NCBI GenBank assembly: GCA_035693105.1
Contig: DASSHC010000110.1
Location: forward strand, 1-26,049
Direction: 5' to 3'
Length of the DNA: 26,049 bases
DNA from: DASSHC01 sp035693105
GTDB lineage: Bacteria > Chloroflexota > Chloroflexia > Thermomicrobiales > Thermomicrobiaceae
Of the stretch, positions 6,243 to 12,783 are shown piece by piece (the stretch's first letter is position 1; the number at the start of each line of letters is the position of its first letter). The notes below the pieces were generated by a model, which saw nothing but the letters and a program-made list of their open reading frames with translations, ran no database searches and was not told the origin of the DNA. The position numbers and the translations under genes were made by a program.

Positions 6243-7235
6243 TTAAGTTCCCGGCACGTTCAGCTTGTAGAAGTCGATCGCGTTGCGCGCGAAGAGCTTG
6301 TTCTTGACCGCCTGCTCCACCGGCAACTCGTCGAGCACCTGGATCGAGCGCGGCAGCGAGCCGACCTGGTGCGGGTGGTCGCTCCCCAGCATCAGCCGGT
6401 CCTCGCCCACGAACTTCAGCCCCAGCTGGGTGACGTCGGGGTCGAACAGCACGCTGTCGAAGTACATCTCGCGGAAGTATTCGCTGGGACGGCGTTGCAG
6501 CTTGCCGGCGATCTCCGGATAGATGGCGTAGCCGCGCTCGACGCGCTCGGCCATGTAGGGGAGCACCCCGCCGAGGTGCGTCTGGTGCAGCTTGAGATTG
6601 GGGTAGCGATCGAGCACGCCGGCCAGTACCATGCGCACCGCCGCCATGGTGGTGTCGTAGGCGAAGCCGAGCAGGGCCACCAGCCGGTAGTCGTTCATGT
6701 AGGCCGAGAAGGCGGGGCCGGTCGGGTGGACCATAAGCGGCACGCCCAGCGCCTCGGCGGCCTCGTAGATCGGCCAGAACTTCTCCAGCTCCAGCGTGTC
6801 GCCGTTGACGTTGGAGTAGATCATCGCCCCGGCCAGGCCGAGCTGGTTGACCGCGCGCTCCAGCTCGCGCGCGGCGGCCTCCGGCGCCTGCAGCGGCAAG
6901 GTCGCCAGGAACTGGAAGCGCTCGGGGTACTGCTGGCGCAGCTCGGCGTAGGCGTCGTTGACGATCCGGGCCAGCTCGATGCCGCGCTCCGGCCGCTCGA
7001 CGTGCACGCCCGGCGTGGTCAGCGACATCAGCGACAGGTCGATCTTGTACTCGTCCATGTCGCGCAGGCGCTGCTCGACGAAGCGGTGCGCGTCGCCCAC
7101 CACGTTGTAGTCGCCGGCGTAGTTGACCTGCATCCGGCCCTGCGCGTCGTAGCTGATCGAGGCGTGCTCGCTGTAGCGGTCGATCGCGTCCAGGTAGGCC
7201 GGCGGGTAGAAGTGCGTGTGCACGTCGATGCGCAC
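6243..7235 (-). CDS. Amidohydrolase-related protein, ACMSD-like (second copy)
   Basis: A 330-residue amidohydrolase-2 family protein related to the one at 3665-4651. The metal site shows His6 and His8 in DVHTHFYPP, then LMVHPTGPAF, LHQTHLGGVLPY and MLGSDHPHQ with the conserved Asp. It keeps the family length and all expected metal ligands, so it is probably an active metal-dependent decarboxylase or hydrolase acting in the cytoplasm on an unknown carboxylate. The start is a GTG at 7235, placed by AGGAGG five bases upstream. A TACCAT at 7295-7290 could be its -10 box, but no good -35 is visible. The downstream gene has its own promoter and riboswitch. Confidence 0.87.
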   Translation of the reverse strand: MRIDVHTHFYPPAYLDAIDRYSEHASISYDAQGRMQVNYAGDYNVVGDAHRFVEQRLRDMDEYKIDLSLMSLTTPGVHVERPERGIELARIVNDAYAELRQQYPERFQFLATLPLQAPEAAARELERAVNQLGLAGAMIYSNVNGDTLELEKFWPIYEAAEALGVPLMVHPTGPAFSAYMNDYRLVALLGFAYDTTMAAVRMVLAGVLDRYPNLKLHQTHLGGVLPYMAERVERGYAIYPEIAGKLQRRPSEYFREMYFDSVLFDPDVTQLGLKFVGEDRLMLGSDHPHQVGSLPRSIQVLDELPVEQAVKNKLFARNAIDFYKLNVPGT

Positions 7236-7340
7236 GTGTTCCTCCTCATGTGCTCGTGTCGTCGCGTGGCGCTCGGGATCGCGCGGCGCATGGTAGCACA
7301 GGAGCTGGCTGACAGGAACGCGGGCGAGGCTATGGTCAGG

Positions 7341-8933
7341 CTATGGCGTGAAGTTCCAGTTGCGCGGCACCGGCGTCTGCTCCACGCTCACCGGGCGCAC
7401 CGCCGGCACGGCGGCCGAGTCGGCGGCGCCGACGTGGACGGTGATCTTGTCGTAGCCCGTGGCGCCATCGGGCGCTGGGCTGGCCTCCTCGGCGGTCTGG
7501 AAGGCCCCGGTGCCGTCGGCGGCGCGCACCGCCAGCGTCACCTTCCCTTGCGTGGCCGGCGTCCAACGGTAAGTCCAGCGGACCCAGCTCAGCGGCGAGA
7601 GCGGCGTCTCCAGGGTGGCGTCGTCCCAGCTCTTGCCGCCGTCGGCCGAGACCTGCACGCGCTTGATGCCGCGGTTGCCGGCGAAGGCGATGCCGCCGAC
7701 CAGCACCGGCTGCCCGGCCGGCACGCCCGAGGCACGCGGGGTGTCGATGCGCGACATGGTCTGGACGGTGGCCACGTCGCTCCAACCGGCGTGCTGCCAG
7801 TAGCCCGTAAAGTCGTAATCGACCAGGCTGATGCGATTCAACCACTTGACGTTCTTCATGCCGTAGATGTTGGGCACCAGCAGGCGCATCGGGAAGCCGT
7901 GATCCTTGGCCAGCGGCTGGCCGTCGAGCTTGTAGACCAGGAAGGTGTTCGGATCGAGCGCCTTGGCCACCGGGATCGAGTCGGTGTAGTCGTCGGCGGC
8001 GTGGAGCACGACGTCGACCGCGCCCGTCTTGATGCCGGCCTCATCCAGCAGCGTGTGCAGCGGAAAGCCGGTCCACTGGCCATTGCTGATGTACTGGCCG
8101 CCGACCTCGTTGCTGATGCACTCCAGTGTGGCCATGTGCTGCTGCGCCGGGCGCGCCAGCAGCTCATCGTAGGTGTAGCTCTTCGGGTTGTTGACCAGCC
8201 CGTCGATCTGGAGCGTCCAGCCATCGGCCGAGACCGAGGGATTGACGAAGTTCTTTGAGACCTCGTAGAAGTCCTCGGCCGGCGTGATCGCGGGGTAGAG
8301 GCCGTTGGCTTCGGGCTGCTCATCCTTGATCTGGCTCTTGCCCGAGAGGCCGACGAAGAAGCGCCCGATGTAGAGGAACGCCAGCGCCGAGGGGACGCCG
8401 AGGCCGACCCAGCGCAGCATCTGGCGCCGCGCCGGGTCGAAGGTGGCCGCCTGTCCCGAGCCGAGCGACCAGACCGTCAGCGCGGCGGCGAAGCAGATGG
8501 CGATGATGGCGAAGGCGATCAACGAGCGCACGGTGCCGGCCGAGGCGTGCGCGGCCAACAGCCCGATGCCGCCCACCGGCGCCAGCACCAGCGCCAGCAG
8601 GCCCCAGACGCCGAGCGCCAGCGCGGCGAAGACCGCCGCCGGCCTGGCTCCGCGCCGCACCAGCGGCACCACCAGCGCGCCGATCAGCCCGCCGAGCGCC
8701 ACTTGCCCGACCAATAGACCAACGAACAGGAGCGGCTTGGCCGCCGACTCGAGTTGGCCCAGGATGCTGGAGAAGACCGCGGTGGGCAGCCAGGCGATCA
8801 GGCGGTCGGCCAGCAACTGGGGAGGTACCGGAGCGCTCCAGAGGCGACCGAGGAGGAGCATCGCGACCGCGGACAGCAGCCCGGCGCCGATGCCGGGGAG
8901 AATACCGTTGCGGGATAAGTGCAGCGCACGCAT
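7341..8933 (-). CDS. Membrane-anchored sulfite-oxidase-family molybdopterin oxidoreductase
   Basis: A 530-residue protein in three parts. Residues 1-197 hold about five hydrophobic helices (roughly 11-29, 67-93, 98-118, 136-157, 174-196). Residues of about 205-395 form the Moco-binding sulfite-oxidase fold, with the molybdenum-ligating Cys272 in ATLECISNEVGG and the conserved block HGFPMRLLVPNIYGMKN. Residues of about 405-515 form a C-terminal immunoglobulin-like Mo-co dimerisation domain (IKRVQVSADGGKSW is typical). The active domain should face outside the membrane. Family members oxidise sulfite or reduce sulfoxides/methionine sulfoxide; no cytochrome or haem partner gene is next to it, so the electron partner and the direction of reaction are open. 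The ATG at 8933 has only a weak AAGGG site. The membrane domain fused ahead of the Moco domain recalls membrane-bound YedYZ-like systems, but here in one chain. Confidence 0.88.
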   Translation of the reverse strand: MRALHLSRNGILPGIGAGLLSAVAMLLLGRLWSAPVPPQLLADRLIAWLPTAVFSSILGQLESAAKPLLFVGLLVGQVALGGLIGALVVPLVRRGARPAAVFAALALGVWGLLALVLAPVGGIGLLAAHASAGTVRSLIAFAIIAICFAAALTVWSLGSGQAATFDPARRQMLRWVGLGVPSALAFLYIGRFFVGLSGKSQIKDEQPEANGLYPAITPAEDFYEVSKNFVNPSVSADGWTLQIDGLVNNPKSYTYDELLARPAQQHMATLECISNEVGGQYISNGQWTGFPLHTLLDEAGIKTGAVDVVLHAADDYTDSIPVAKALDPNTFLVYKLDGQPLAKDHGFPMRLLVPNIYGMKNVKWLNRISLVDYDFTGYWQHAGWSDVATVQTMSRIDTPRASGVPAGQPVLVGGIAFAGNRGIKRVQVSADGGKSWDDATLETPLSPLSWVRWTYRWTPATQGKVTLAVRAADGTGAFQTAEEASPAPDGATGYDKITVHVGAADSAAVPAVRPVSVEQTPVPRNWNFTP

Positions 8934-8998
8934 GAGAGCACCCTTCGCTAGGCGCCGCGACCTTCATACTGAGTATACGGCTCGGAACCCGACTCGGT

Positions 8999-9229
8999 TC
9001 ATGCGTGCAGCCGCCGCAACGCCTCCGCCACGTCGGCCGCCGCCAGCGGCGCGCGGTAGAACTCCCGCTCGTCGCGCGCCAGCACGAGATAGACGGTGCC
9101 GATGCGCGCCTCGATCCCGGGATAGTCGGGATGCCCCAGCAGGATGACGGCGGTCGAGCGGTGGTGGACCCGGAAGCCGGCCTCCTGAAGGCCGCGCACC
9201 AGGCGCTCCTGTAACGGTTGCACCCCCAC
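8999..9229 (-). CDS. Small hypothetical protein (76 aa)
   Basis: A 76-residue frame on the same strand as and upstream of the molybdoenzyme gene. It starts at GTG 9229, seven bases after AGGAG, and ends at a TGA 65 bases before the molybdoenzyme start. The sequence has a plausible small alpha/beta pattern (FRVHHRSTAVILLGHPDYP, then IGTVYLVLARDE, then an acidic/alanine helix AAADVAEALRRL). It has no transmembrane segment, no signal peptide and no recognised motif. The composition looks coding and differs from the Arg/Pro-rich shadow frames in the same place. It may be co-transcribed with the molybdoenzyme, but nothing ties it to molybdenum chemistry. Function unknown. Confidence 0.5.
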   Translation of the reverse strand: MGVQPLQERLVRGLQEAGFRVHHRSTAVILLGHPDYPGIEARIGTVYLVLARDEREFYRAPLAAADVAEALRRLHA

Positions 9230-9325
9230 CCCTCAGCTCCTCTCCGGCCTCGCAACGGTAGCGCTCGTGCGCCGCGCACATCGTACCCGCTCGGGGCGAC
9301 GACGGCGCGGCAACCGAGACAACAC

Positions 9326-9366
9326 GTATGCATACCTTGTCACTGGTGCTAGCCGGCTAGCCGGCT
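9326..9366. other. Two short perfect palindromes in the gap upstream of the small gene
   Basis: GTATGCATAC (9326-9335) is a perfect 10-bp palindrome. AGCCGGCTAGCCGGCT (9351-9366) is a perfect 16-bp palindrome built from two tandem AGCCGGCT units. They stand 15 bases apart in the 269-bp gap between two minus-strand genes. They could be operator sites or the core of a short repeat; nothing else was found in this gap. Confidence 0.4.
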
Positions 9367-9498
9367 GGTGCGGTGGTGGAAGCGAGGTGCGGGGGAATCC
9401 TTGGCGGGCAAACTAAAGAAAGCGTACTCATGCGCTGGCCGGGGTTGGCCCCGCGACGACCCCGTCGATGGAGATGCCCACGTGAACGAAGACCTTGC

Positions 9499-9975
9499 TC
9501 ATTCGACCCGCCTGATCGCGACGCCGAGCCTGTCGAGCAGCGCGCCCCAGCCGCTCCGGCGGCTCGCGCTGCCGTCCACGCCGTCGAGGAAGGCCACCTG
9601 CTCGGTCAGCAGCAGACGCGTCCCGCCACCGACGGCGGTCAGCTCCACCGTCGTCAGCGCGGCCGAAACGCGGACCTCCGCGGCGCTCAGCGTATAGGCG
9701 AAGACGATCCGCTCATCGGGCACGAGGTCGAGGTAGACGGTGTCGTTGCGTCTGGGCGCCGGTGGGGTCGCCGTGCTGCCGACGGGGAGGAAGCGCAACC
9801 GCTCAAAACCGCCGACGCGGAAGTCGAGCGTGAACTCGTCGAGCTCCCAACCCTCGCCCTCCGCGAACCAGCGGCGCTTGATCCCGGGGTCCGCGAACGC
9901 CATGAAGACGCGCGTCGGCGGCGCCGGGTAGGTCCGCTCGACGCGGAGGGTGCGGTGCACGACCGGGCCCGCCAT
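9499..9975 (-). CDS. SRPBCC/AHSA1-family protein
   Basis: A 158-residue START-fold protein of the AHSA1 (activator of Hsp90 homologue 1-like) group. Recognisable features are the N-terminal strand VHRTLRVERTYPAPPTRVF, then FADPGIKRRWFAE, the FRVGGFERLRF strand and a C-terminal amphipathic helix (WGALLDRLGVAIRR). The fold makes a hydrophobic cavity for a small ligand; the ligand is unknown, and bacterial members are usually paired with ArsR regulators, exactly as here. The start ATG at 9975 overlaps the TGA of the ArsR gene by one base (TGATG), so the two are translationally coupled. No signal peptide; cytoplasmic. Confidence 0.88.
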   Translation of the reverse strand: MAGPVVHRTLRVERTYPAPPTRVFMAFADPGIKRRWFAEGEGWELDEFTLDFRVGGFERLRFLPVGSTATPPAPRRNDTVYLDLVPDERIVFAYTLSAAEVRVSAALTTVELTAVGGGTRLLLTEQVAFLDGVDGSASRRSGWGALLDRLGVAIRRVE

Positions 9976-10313
9976 CAGCTCCGCCCTTCCTCGGGCGGCT
10001 GCGCCTCCTCAGCCAGCACGACGCCCAGCTGGTCGAGCCGGCGCTCCCAAAGCGCGCGGCGCTCGGCCAGCCACGCCGCGGCCACGTCGAGTCCGGTCGG
10101 CTCGATCCAGCACATGCGCACCCGGCCGACCTTCTCGGTCCGGACCAGTTGGCTGCGCTCGAGCACCCGCACGTGCTGGACGACCGCCGCGAGCGTGATG
10201 CCGAACGGCCGCCCCAGCTCCGAGACCGACATCGGCCCCTGGCTGAGCCGCGCTACCAGCGCGCGCCTCGTCGGGTCGCCCAGAGCGTCGAAGGCCCGGT
10301 CCGCCGCGCTCAT
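9975..10313 (-). CDS. ArsR-family winged-helix transcriptional regulator
   Basis: A 112-residue regulator. The N-terminal FDALGDPTRRALVARL is the standard opening of ArsR proteins. The recognition region follows at about residues 28-55 (MSVSELGRPFGITLAAVVQHVRVLERSQLV), with the wing in VRTEKVGRVRMCWIEP. No cysteine pair of the metal-sensing ArsR/SmtB type (ELCVCDL) is present, so it belongs to the non-metal group that pairs with SRPBCC proteins. The start ATG at 10313 is preferred because the conserved domain begins directly after it; the longer frame to 10382 overlaps the upstream gene. It lies 10 bases after the reductase gene and overlaps the SRPBCC gene by one base. It probably autoregulates the operon. 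Confidence 0.9.
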   Translation of the reverse strand: MSAADRAFDALGDPTRRALVARLSQGPMSVSELGRPFGITLAAVVQHVRVLERSQLVRTEKVGRVRMCWIEPTGLDVAAAWLAERRALWERRLDQLGVVLAEEAQPPEEGRS

Positions 10314-10323
10314 CGCCACCCCG

Positions 10324-10929
10324 CTAGCCGTTCGGCCCCAGGCGGAAGGTGAGATGCGTGACGCCGGAGCCGCCGACGACACGGGTGCGCCCCAGCGTCA
10401 CGCGCTTCGGGTCGATTCGATCGAACAGCCGCGTTCCGTCGCCGAGCAGGACGTGGGCGAGGTGGAGCCGCAGCTCGTCGAGCAGCCCGGCCTCGGCGAA
10501 CTGCCGGATGACGTCGGCGCCGCCGAGCACTACGACGTCCTTGCCGCCGGCGGCCTCCTGCGCCCGCGCGAGGGCGGCCGCGAAGCCGCCGGTGACGAAG
10601 ACGTAGGTCGTGCCGCCCTCCTTGACGATGGGGTCCGTCGCGCGGTGGGTGACGACGAAGACCGGCTGGTGGAATGGCGGGTTCTCGCCCCACGGCTCCA
10701 CGCCGACATCGAACATGCGCCGGCCAACCACGACGGCGCCCGAGCGCTGGAGGAGGTTGAACGGGGTGTCCTCGCGCACGCCGGCGTTGGTCTCGGCGCC
10801 GTCCTCCTCCGCAAACATCCACTCGTGGAGCTGGTCGCCGCCGTCCCCCATGCCGTTCCCCACGGCGACGTTCGGACCGGTAGTGAACCCGTCCAGCGAC
10901 ATCGATTGGTCCGCGATCACCTTCCCCAT
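10324..10929 (-). CDS. RibD C-terminal/dihydrofolate-reductase-like protein
   Basis: A 201-residue protein of the RibD_C family (PF01872), the dihydrofolate-reductase-like fold. It begins with KVIADQSMSLDGFTTGP, the usual start of stand-alone family members, followed by VVVGRRMFDVGVEPWG, FVTGGFAAALARAQEAAGGK and VVVLGGADVIRQF (NADPH-binding region). The end VLLGDGTRLF is also conserved. Stand-alone members are NADPH-dependent reductases of unknown substrate; a role in riboflavin or folate biosynthesis should not be assumed. AAGGAGG lies four bases ahead of the ATG at 10929. It is the first gene of the reductase-ArsR-SRPBCC operon. Its leader carries a palindrome that may bind the operon's own ArsR protein. 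Confidence 0.9.
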   Translation of the reverse strand: MGKVIADQSMSLDGFTTGPNVAVGNGMGDGGDQLHEWMFAEEDGAETNAGVREDTPFNLLQRSGAVVVGRRMFDVGVEPWGENPPFHQPVFVVTHRATDPIVKEGGTTYVFVTGGFAAALARAQEAAGGKDVVVLGGADVIRQFAEAGLLDELRLHLAHVLLGDGTRLFDRIDPKRVTLGRTRVVGGSGVTHLTFRLGPNG

Positions 10930-10938
10930 GCGGCCTCC

Positions 10939-11004
10939 TTACCGATCGGTACTCGTTTGGTTAAGTATGGGCTTTAGTATTTCATGGGCGCTCGGCGCTG
11001 TCAA
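10939..11004 (-). promoter_or_regulatory. Promoter and candidate operator of the reductase-ArsR-SRPBCC operon
   Basis: On the minus strand a perfect -35 TTGACA (11004-10999) is followed after 17 bases by AATACT (10981-10976), four of six matches to the -10 consensus; transcription should start near 10969. TACCGATCGGTA (10940-10951), a perfect 12-bp palindrome, lies between this start and the ribosome binding site. It is a good place for an ArsR repressor to sit. The 303 bp between this operon and the next frame hold otherwise only a GCTAAC/GTTAGC hairpin (11087-11109) and the terminator at 11172-11199; no gene was seen. Confidence 0.55.
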
Positions 11005-11171
11005 GCCGGCCGCCCGTCCCAGCGCCCGCGACAGAAGCTCCCCGTCTTCATGCGAGGCAAGAACCGACGACCCTGATCCTGCGCGTGCTAACGCCGTCGG
11101 CGAGTTAGCAAGGCGAGCTCGCCGACGACGCACCACCGGCTTACGCGGCGCTTGACAGGTCTAGAGAATTC

Positions 11172-11199
11172 AAAAAAAGGGGCCGTCAGAGACGGCCCC
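11172..11199 (-). terminator. Perfect intrinsic terminator of the small transcription unit
   Basis: Read on the minus strand: a 9-bp GC-rich stem GGGGCCGTC/GACGGCCCC with a 3-base loop, followed directly by TTTTTTT. It begins 33 bases past the stop codon of the 79-codon frame, on the same strand. It is the best-formed terminator in the window. Confidence 0.93.
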
Positions 11200-11232
11200 G
11201 TACAGGGAGGGAGGGAAGAGATGGTTCGTGGT

Positions 11233-11472
11233 TCAGCTTGGCCAGCAGCGTGCGCGAAAGCTCTTGAGTCGTTGACTGCGGGCCAAAAGCCAGTCGCGGC
11301 TGGCCGGGCAACTGATGCTGTAGTCGGAACGGCGCTCACCCACCGCTCCGGCCGGCAACTCGCGGGTCCAGGTCAAGTCGGCTCCGGGGCGCACCTGCCG
11401 CTCCATCAGGCGGCGGCAACGCGAGTAGCGACTGGGATGCCGGCGGGAGCGTCGTCCGTTTCGTTCGTCCAA
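11233..11472 (-). CDS. Small Arg-rich protein with TTG start (79 codons), unknown
   Basis: A frame of 79 codons that starts at TTG 11472, four bases after AAAGGAGGG, and ends at TGA 11233-11235. It is not recognised. It is strongly basic (more than a quarter Arg in the first half, e.g. GRRSRRHPSRYSRCRRLMERQ), has three Cys (in SRCRR, SISCP and RARCWPS) and no hydrophobic helix or signal. The case for a real gene is its setting rather than its sequence: a near-consensus promoter, two repeat boxes, a strong ribosome binding site and a perfect terminator all fit one short transcript of about 330 bases. The alternative is a non-coding RNA that happens to contain the frame. The third codon positions do not show the strong G/C bias of the neighbours, so horizontal origin or weak coding constraint is possible. 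Confidence 0.5.
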   Translation of the reverse strand: MDERNGRRSRRHPSRYSRCRRLMERQVRPGADLTWTRELPAGAVGERRSDYSISCPASRDWLLARSQRLKSFRARCWPS

Positions 11473-11489
11473 GCGTCCCTCCTTTCGCG

Positions 11490-11521
11490 TTGTACGTACA
11501 CCCTGACCTTATTGTACGTAC
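11490..11521. promoter_or_regulatory. Tandem TTGTACGTAC boxes (candidate repressor operator)
   Basis: TTGTACGTAC occurs at 11490-11499 and again at 11512-11521, a 22-bp period, about two turns of the helix. Each contains the perfect palindrome GTACGTAC. One box covers the -10 region of the minus-strand promoter, the other lies just past the expected start site, the usual layout for cooperative repression. The core GT(N4)AC fits the loose GntR-family operator pattern, but that assignment is only suggestive. Confidence 0.6.
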
Positions 11522-11538
11522 GCTGGACGATTTGTCAA
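11511..11538 (-). promoter_or_regulatory. Near-consensus sigma-70-type promoter of the small unit
   Basis: Minus-strand -35 TTGACA (11538-11533, six of six) and -10 TACAAT (11516-11511, five of six) with a 16-base spacer. The start is expected near 11504, about 23 bases ahead of the ribosome binding site AAAGGAGGG. This is the strongest promoter match seen in the window. Confidence 0.8.
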
Positions 11539-11619
11539 CCCCCTTTCCCGAAATTGGTGCGGGCAATTTTCTCGGCAGGCGAAATGGCTGAAGAGGAGGG
11601 TTGGGTGCCGTCGCGTGGG

Positions 11620-11743
11620 GCACGGATCCCTCGACTGCGCTCGGGATGACAGGGGAAGAGAGGGGCTGACGACAAGCATTTGCCTCCTCCGGCAGGCCCC
11701 AAACCTAACCCTGTCATCCCGACCGAAGTGGAGGGATCCGTGC
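11620..11743. repeat. Inverted repeat, TGTCATCC family, copy 1
   Basis: Arms of 35 bases at 11620-11654 and 11709-11743 are inverted copies with few mismatches: both read GCACGGATCCCTC, then TCGGGATGACAGGG, from the outside in. About 54 bases separate them. The outer flanks (GTCGCG on the left, CGCGAC-like on the right) extend the symmetry. The TGTCATCC(T/C)GA core recurs at 20221-20397. No coding frame is seen; this element fills the gap between the small unit and the broken dehydrogenase gene. Confidence 0.75.
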
Positions 11744-11785
11744 TCGTGCGACGCCATCCGTTGTCGTCGGCCCCACGACGCTCGC

Positions 11786-12568
11786 CTACGGCCGCAGCAC
11801 GACCTTGATGCAGCCGTCCTGCTTGGCCTGGAAGATCCGGTAGCCGTCGGGCGCCGCGTCGAGCGGCAGATGGTGGGTGATGACGAAGGTCGGATCGATC
11901 TCACCGTTGCCGGCGCGCGCCAGCTGCGGCTCCAGGTAGGCCCGCACATGCGTCTGGCCCGCGACCAGATTCAGCCCCTTGGCGAAGATCGCGCCCAGCG
12001 GGAACTTGTCCACCACGCCGCCGTAGACGCCCGTCACCGAGACCACGCCACCCTTGCGACAGGCCTGGAAGACCTGCCGCAGCGCGGTCGGCCGGTCCGT
12101 CTCCAGGCGTGTCGCCTGATCGGCGCGGTCGAACCAGGGCGCGGGCCGAAGCCGTGTGCCTCCAGCCCGACGGCGTCGATGCAGACATCGGGGCCGCGCC
12201 CGCCGGTCAGCCCCTTGAGCGCCTCGACCCCGTCCACCTGGCTGTAGTCGAGCACGGCCGCCCGTCCCGCCTCGGCCACCCAGCGCGAGCGCACGCCCGG
12301 CAGCACGGTGACCGACTGGAGCCGGCGCATGAAGCGCGGCAGATTGCCGAGGTCGCGCCAGAGGTCGTAGATCTCGCCGCGGCCGGGCGATCGTTACCAC
12401 CTGCTCGACCGCAATCGGGCTCGCCGGCAGCTTCGCCAGGGCAAGCGGCAGCGGCCGCCCGGCCAACCGCCGCGCGGCGGCCACACCGCCGACACCTAGA
12501 ACGGCTACCGCTGCCAGTGGCAGCCAGGGGAGCAGCCGCTCGCGGGCCGCGGAATGAAGTGCCTGCAT
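11786..12568 (-). pseudogene. Chimeric remnant: SRPBCC membrane protein N-terminus joined to zinc alcohol dehydrogenase C-terminal half, frameshifted
   Basis: The ATG at 12568 opens MQALHSAARERLLPW plus a hydrophobic helix and then VEQVVTIARP, as in membrane-anchored SRPBCC (cyclase/dehydrase) proteins. The frame then breaks near 12376-12385; a one-base shift restores EIYDLWRDLGNLPRFMRRL, the SRPBCC core. At about 12275-12282 that core stops and the text becomes AAVLDYSQVDGVEALKGLTGG and DVCIDAVGLEAHGFGP, the cofactor-binding part of a glutathione-independent formaldehyde/threonine-dehydrogenase-like zinc alcohol dehydrogenase. A second shift near 12143-12145, in a run of G, leads to LETDRPTALRQVFQACRKGG and the intact dehydrogenase C-terminus ending at a TAG, 11786-11788. 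The zinc-binding N-terminal half is absent. So one deletion fused two genes and two indels broke the product. Assembly error is possible for the indels. Confidence 0.75.
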
Positions 12569-12703
12569 CTGGATCGTTCGGTCCTTTCCGGAGAGGCGGC
12601 CACAGACCGCGAATGGCGCTCCCTGGCAGGACACATGCCGCCCGGGCGCAACGGGCACGGATAGTGCGTGCCGGGCCTGGATGTGCGGGGCGATGCCTGT
12701 GGT

Positions 12704-12709
12704 TACAAT
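12704..12709 (+). promoter_or_regulatory. Possible -10 box upstream of tal-pgi
   Basis: TACAAT matches five of six -10 positions and lies 75 bases ahead of the GTG start of the pentose phosphate operon. No convincing -35 hexamer is found 16-18 bases upstream, so an activator or another sigma factor may be needed. Offered as a weak call. Confidence 0.3.
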
Positions 12710-12783
12710 GCATGCAAACGGCGGCGTCGCTCCGCCGCGACGCAGCTGCGCCGCACGACGCATTCGCCGAGGAGGGAGCTCCC

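Noticed and set aside
5886..8258. Long plus-strand frame across the riboswitch, amidohydrolase and molybdoenzyme
   Set aside because: It runs antisense to a riboswitch, an amidohydrolase and the Moco domain and shows no domain of its own.
11087..11109. tRNA or terminator-like hairpin GCTAAC/GTTAGC
   Set aside because: Too short for a tRNA, no CCA end or T-loop sequence, and no T-run on either strand.
12109..12783. N-terminal extension of tal-pgi by about 225 codons
   Set aside because: The extension is antisense to the dehydrogenase remnant and has no transaldolase sequence; GTG 12784 has a strong ribosome site and the normal start of the family.
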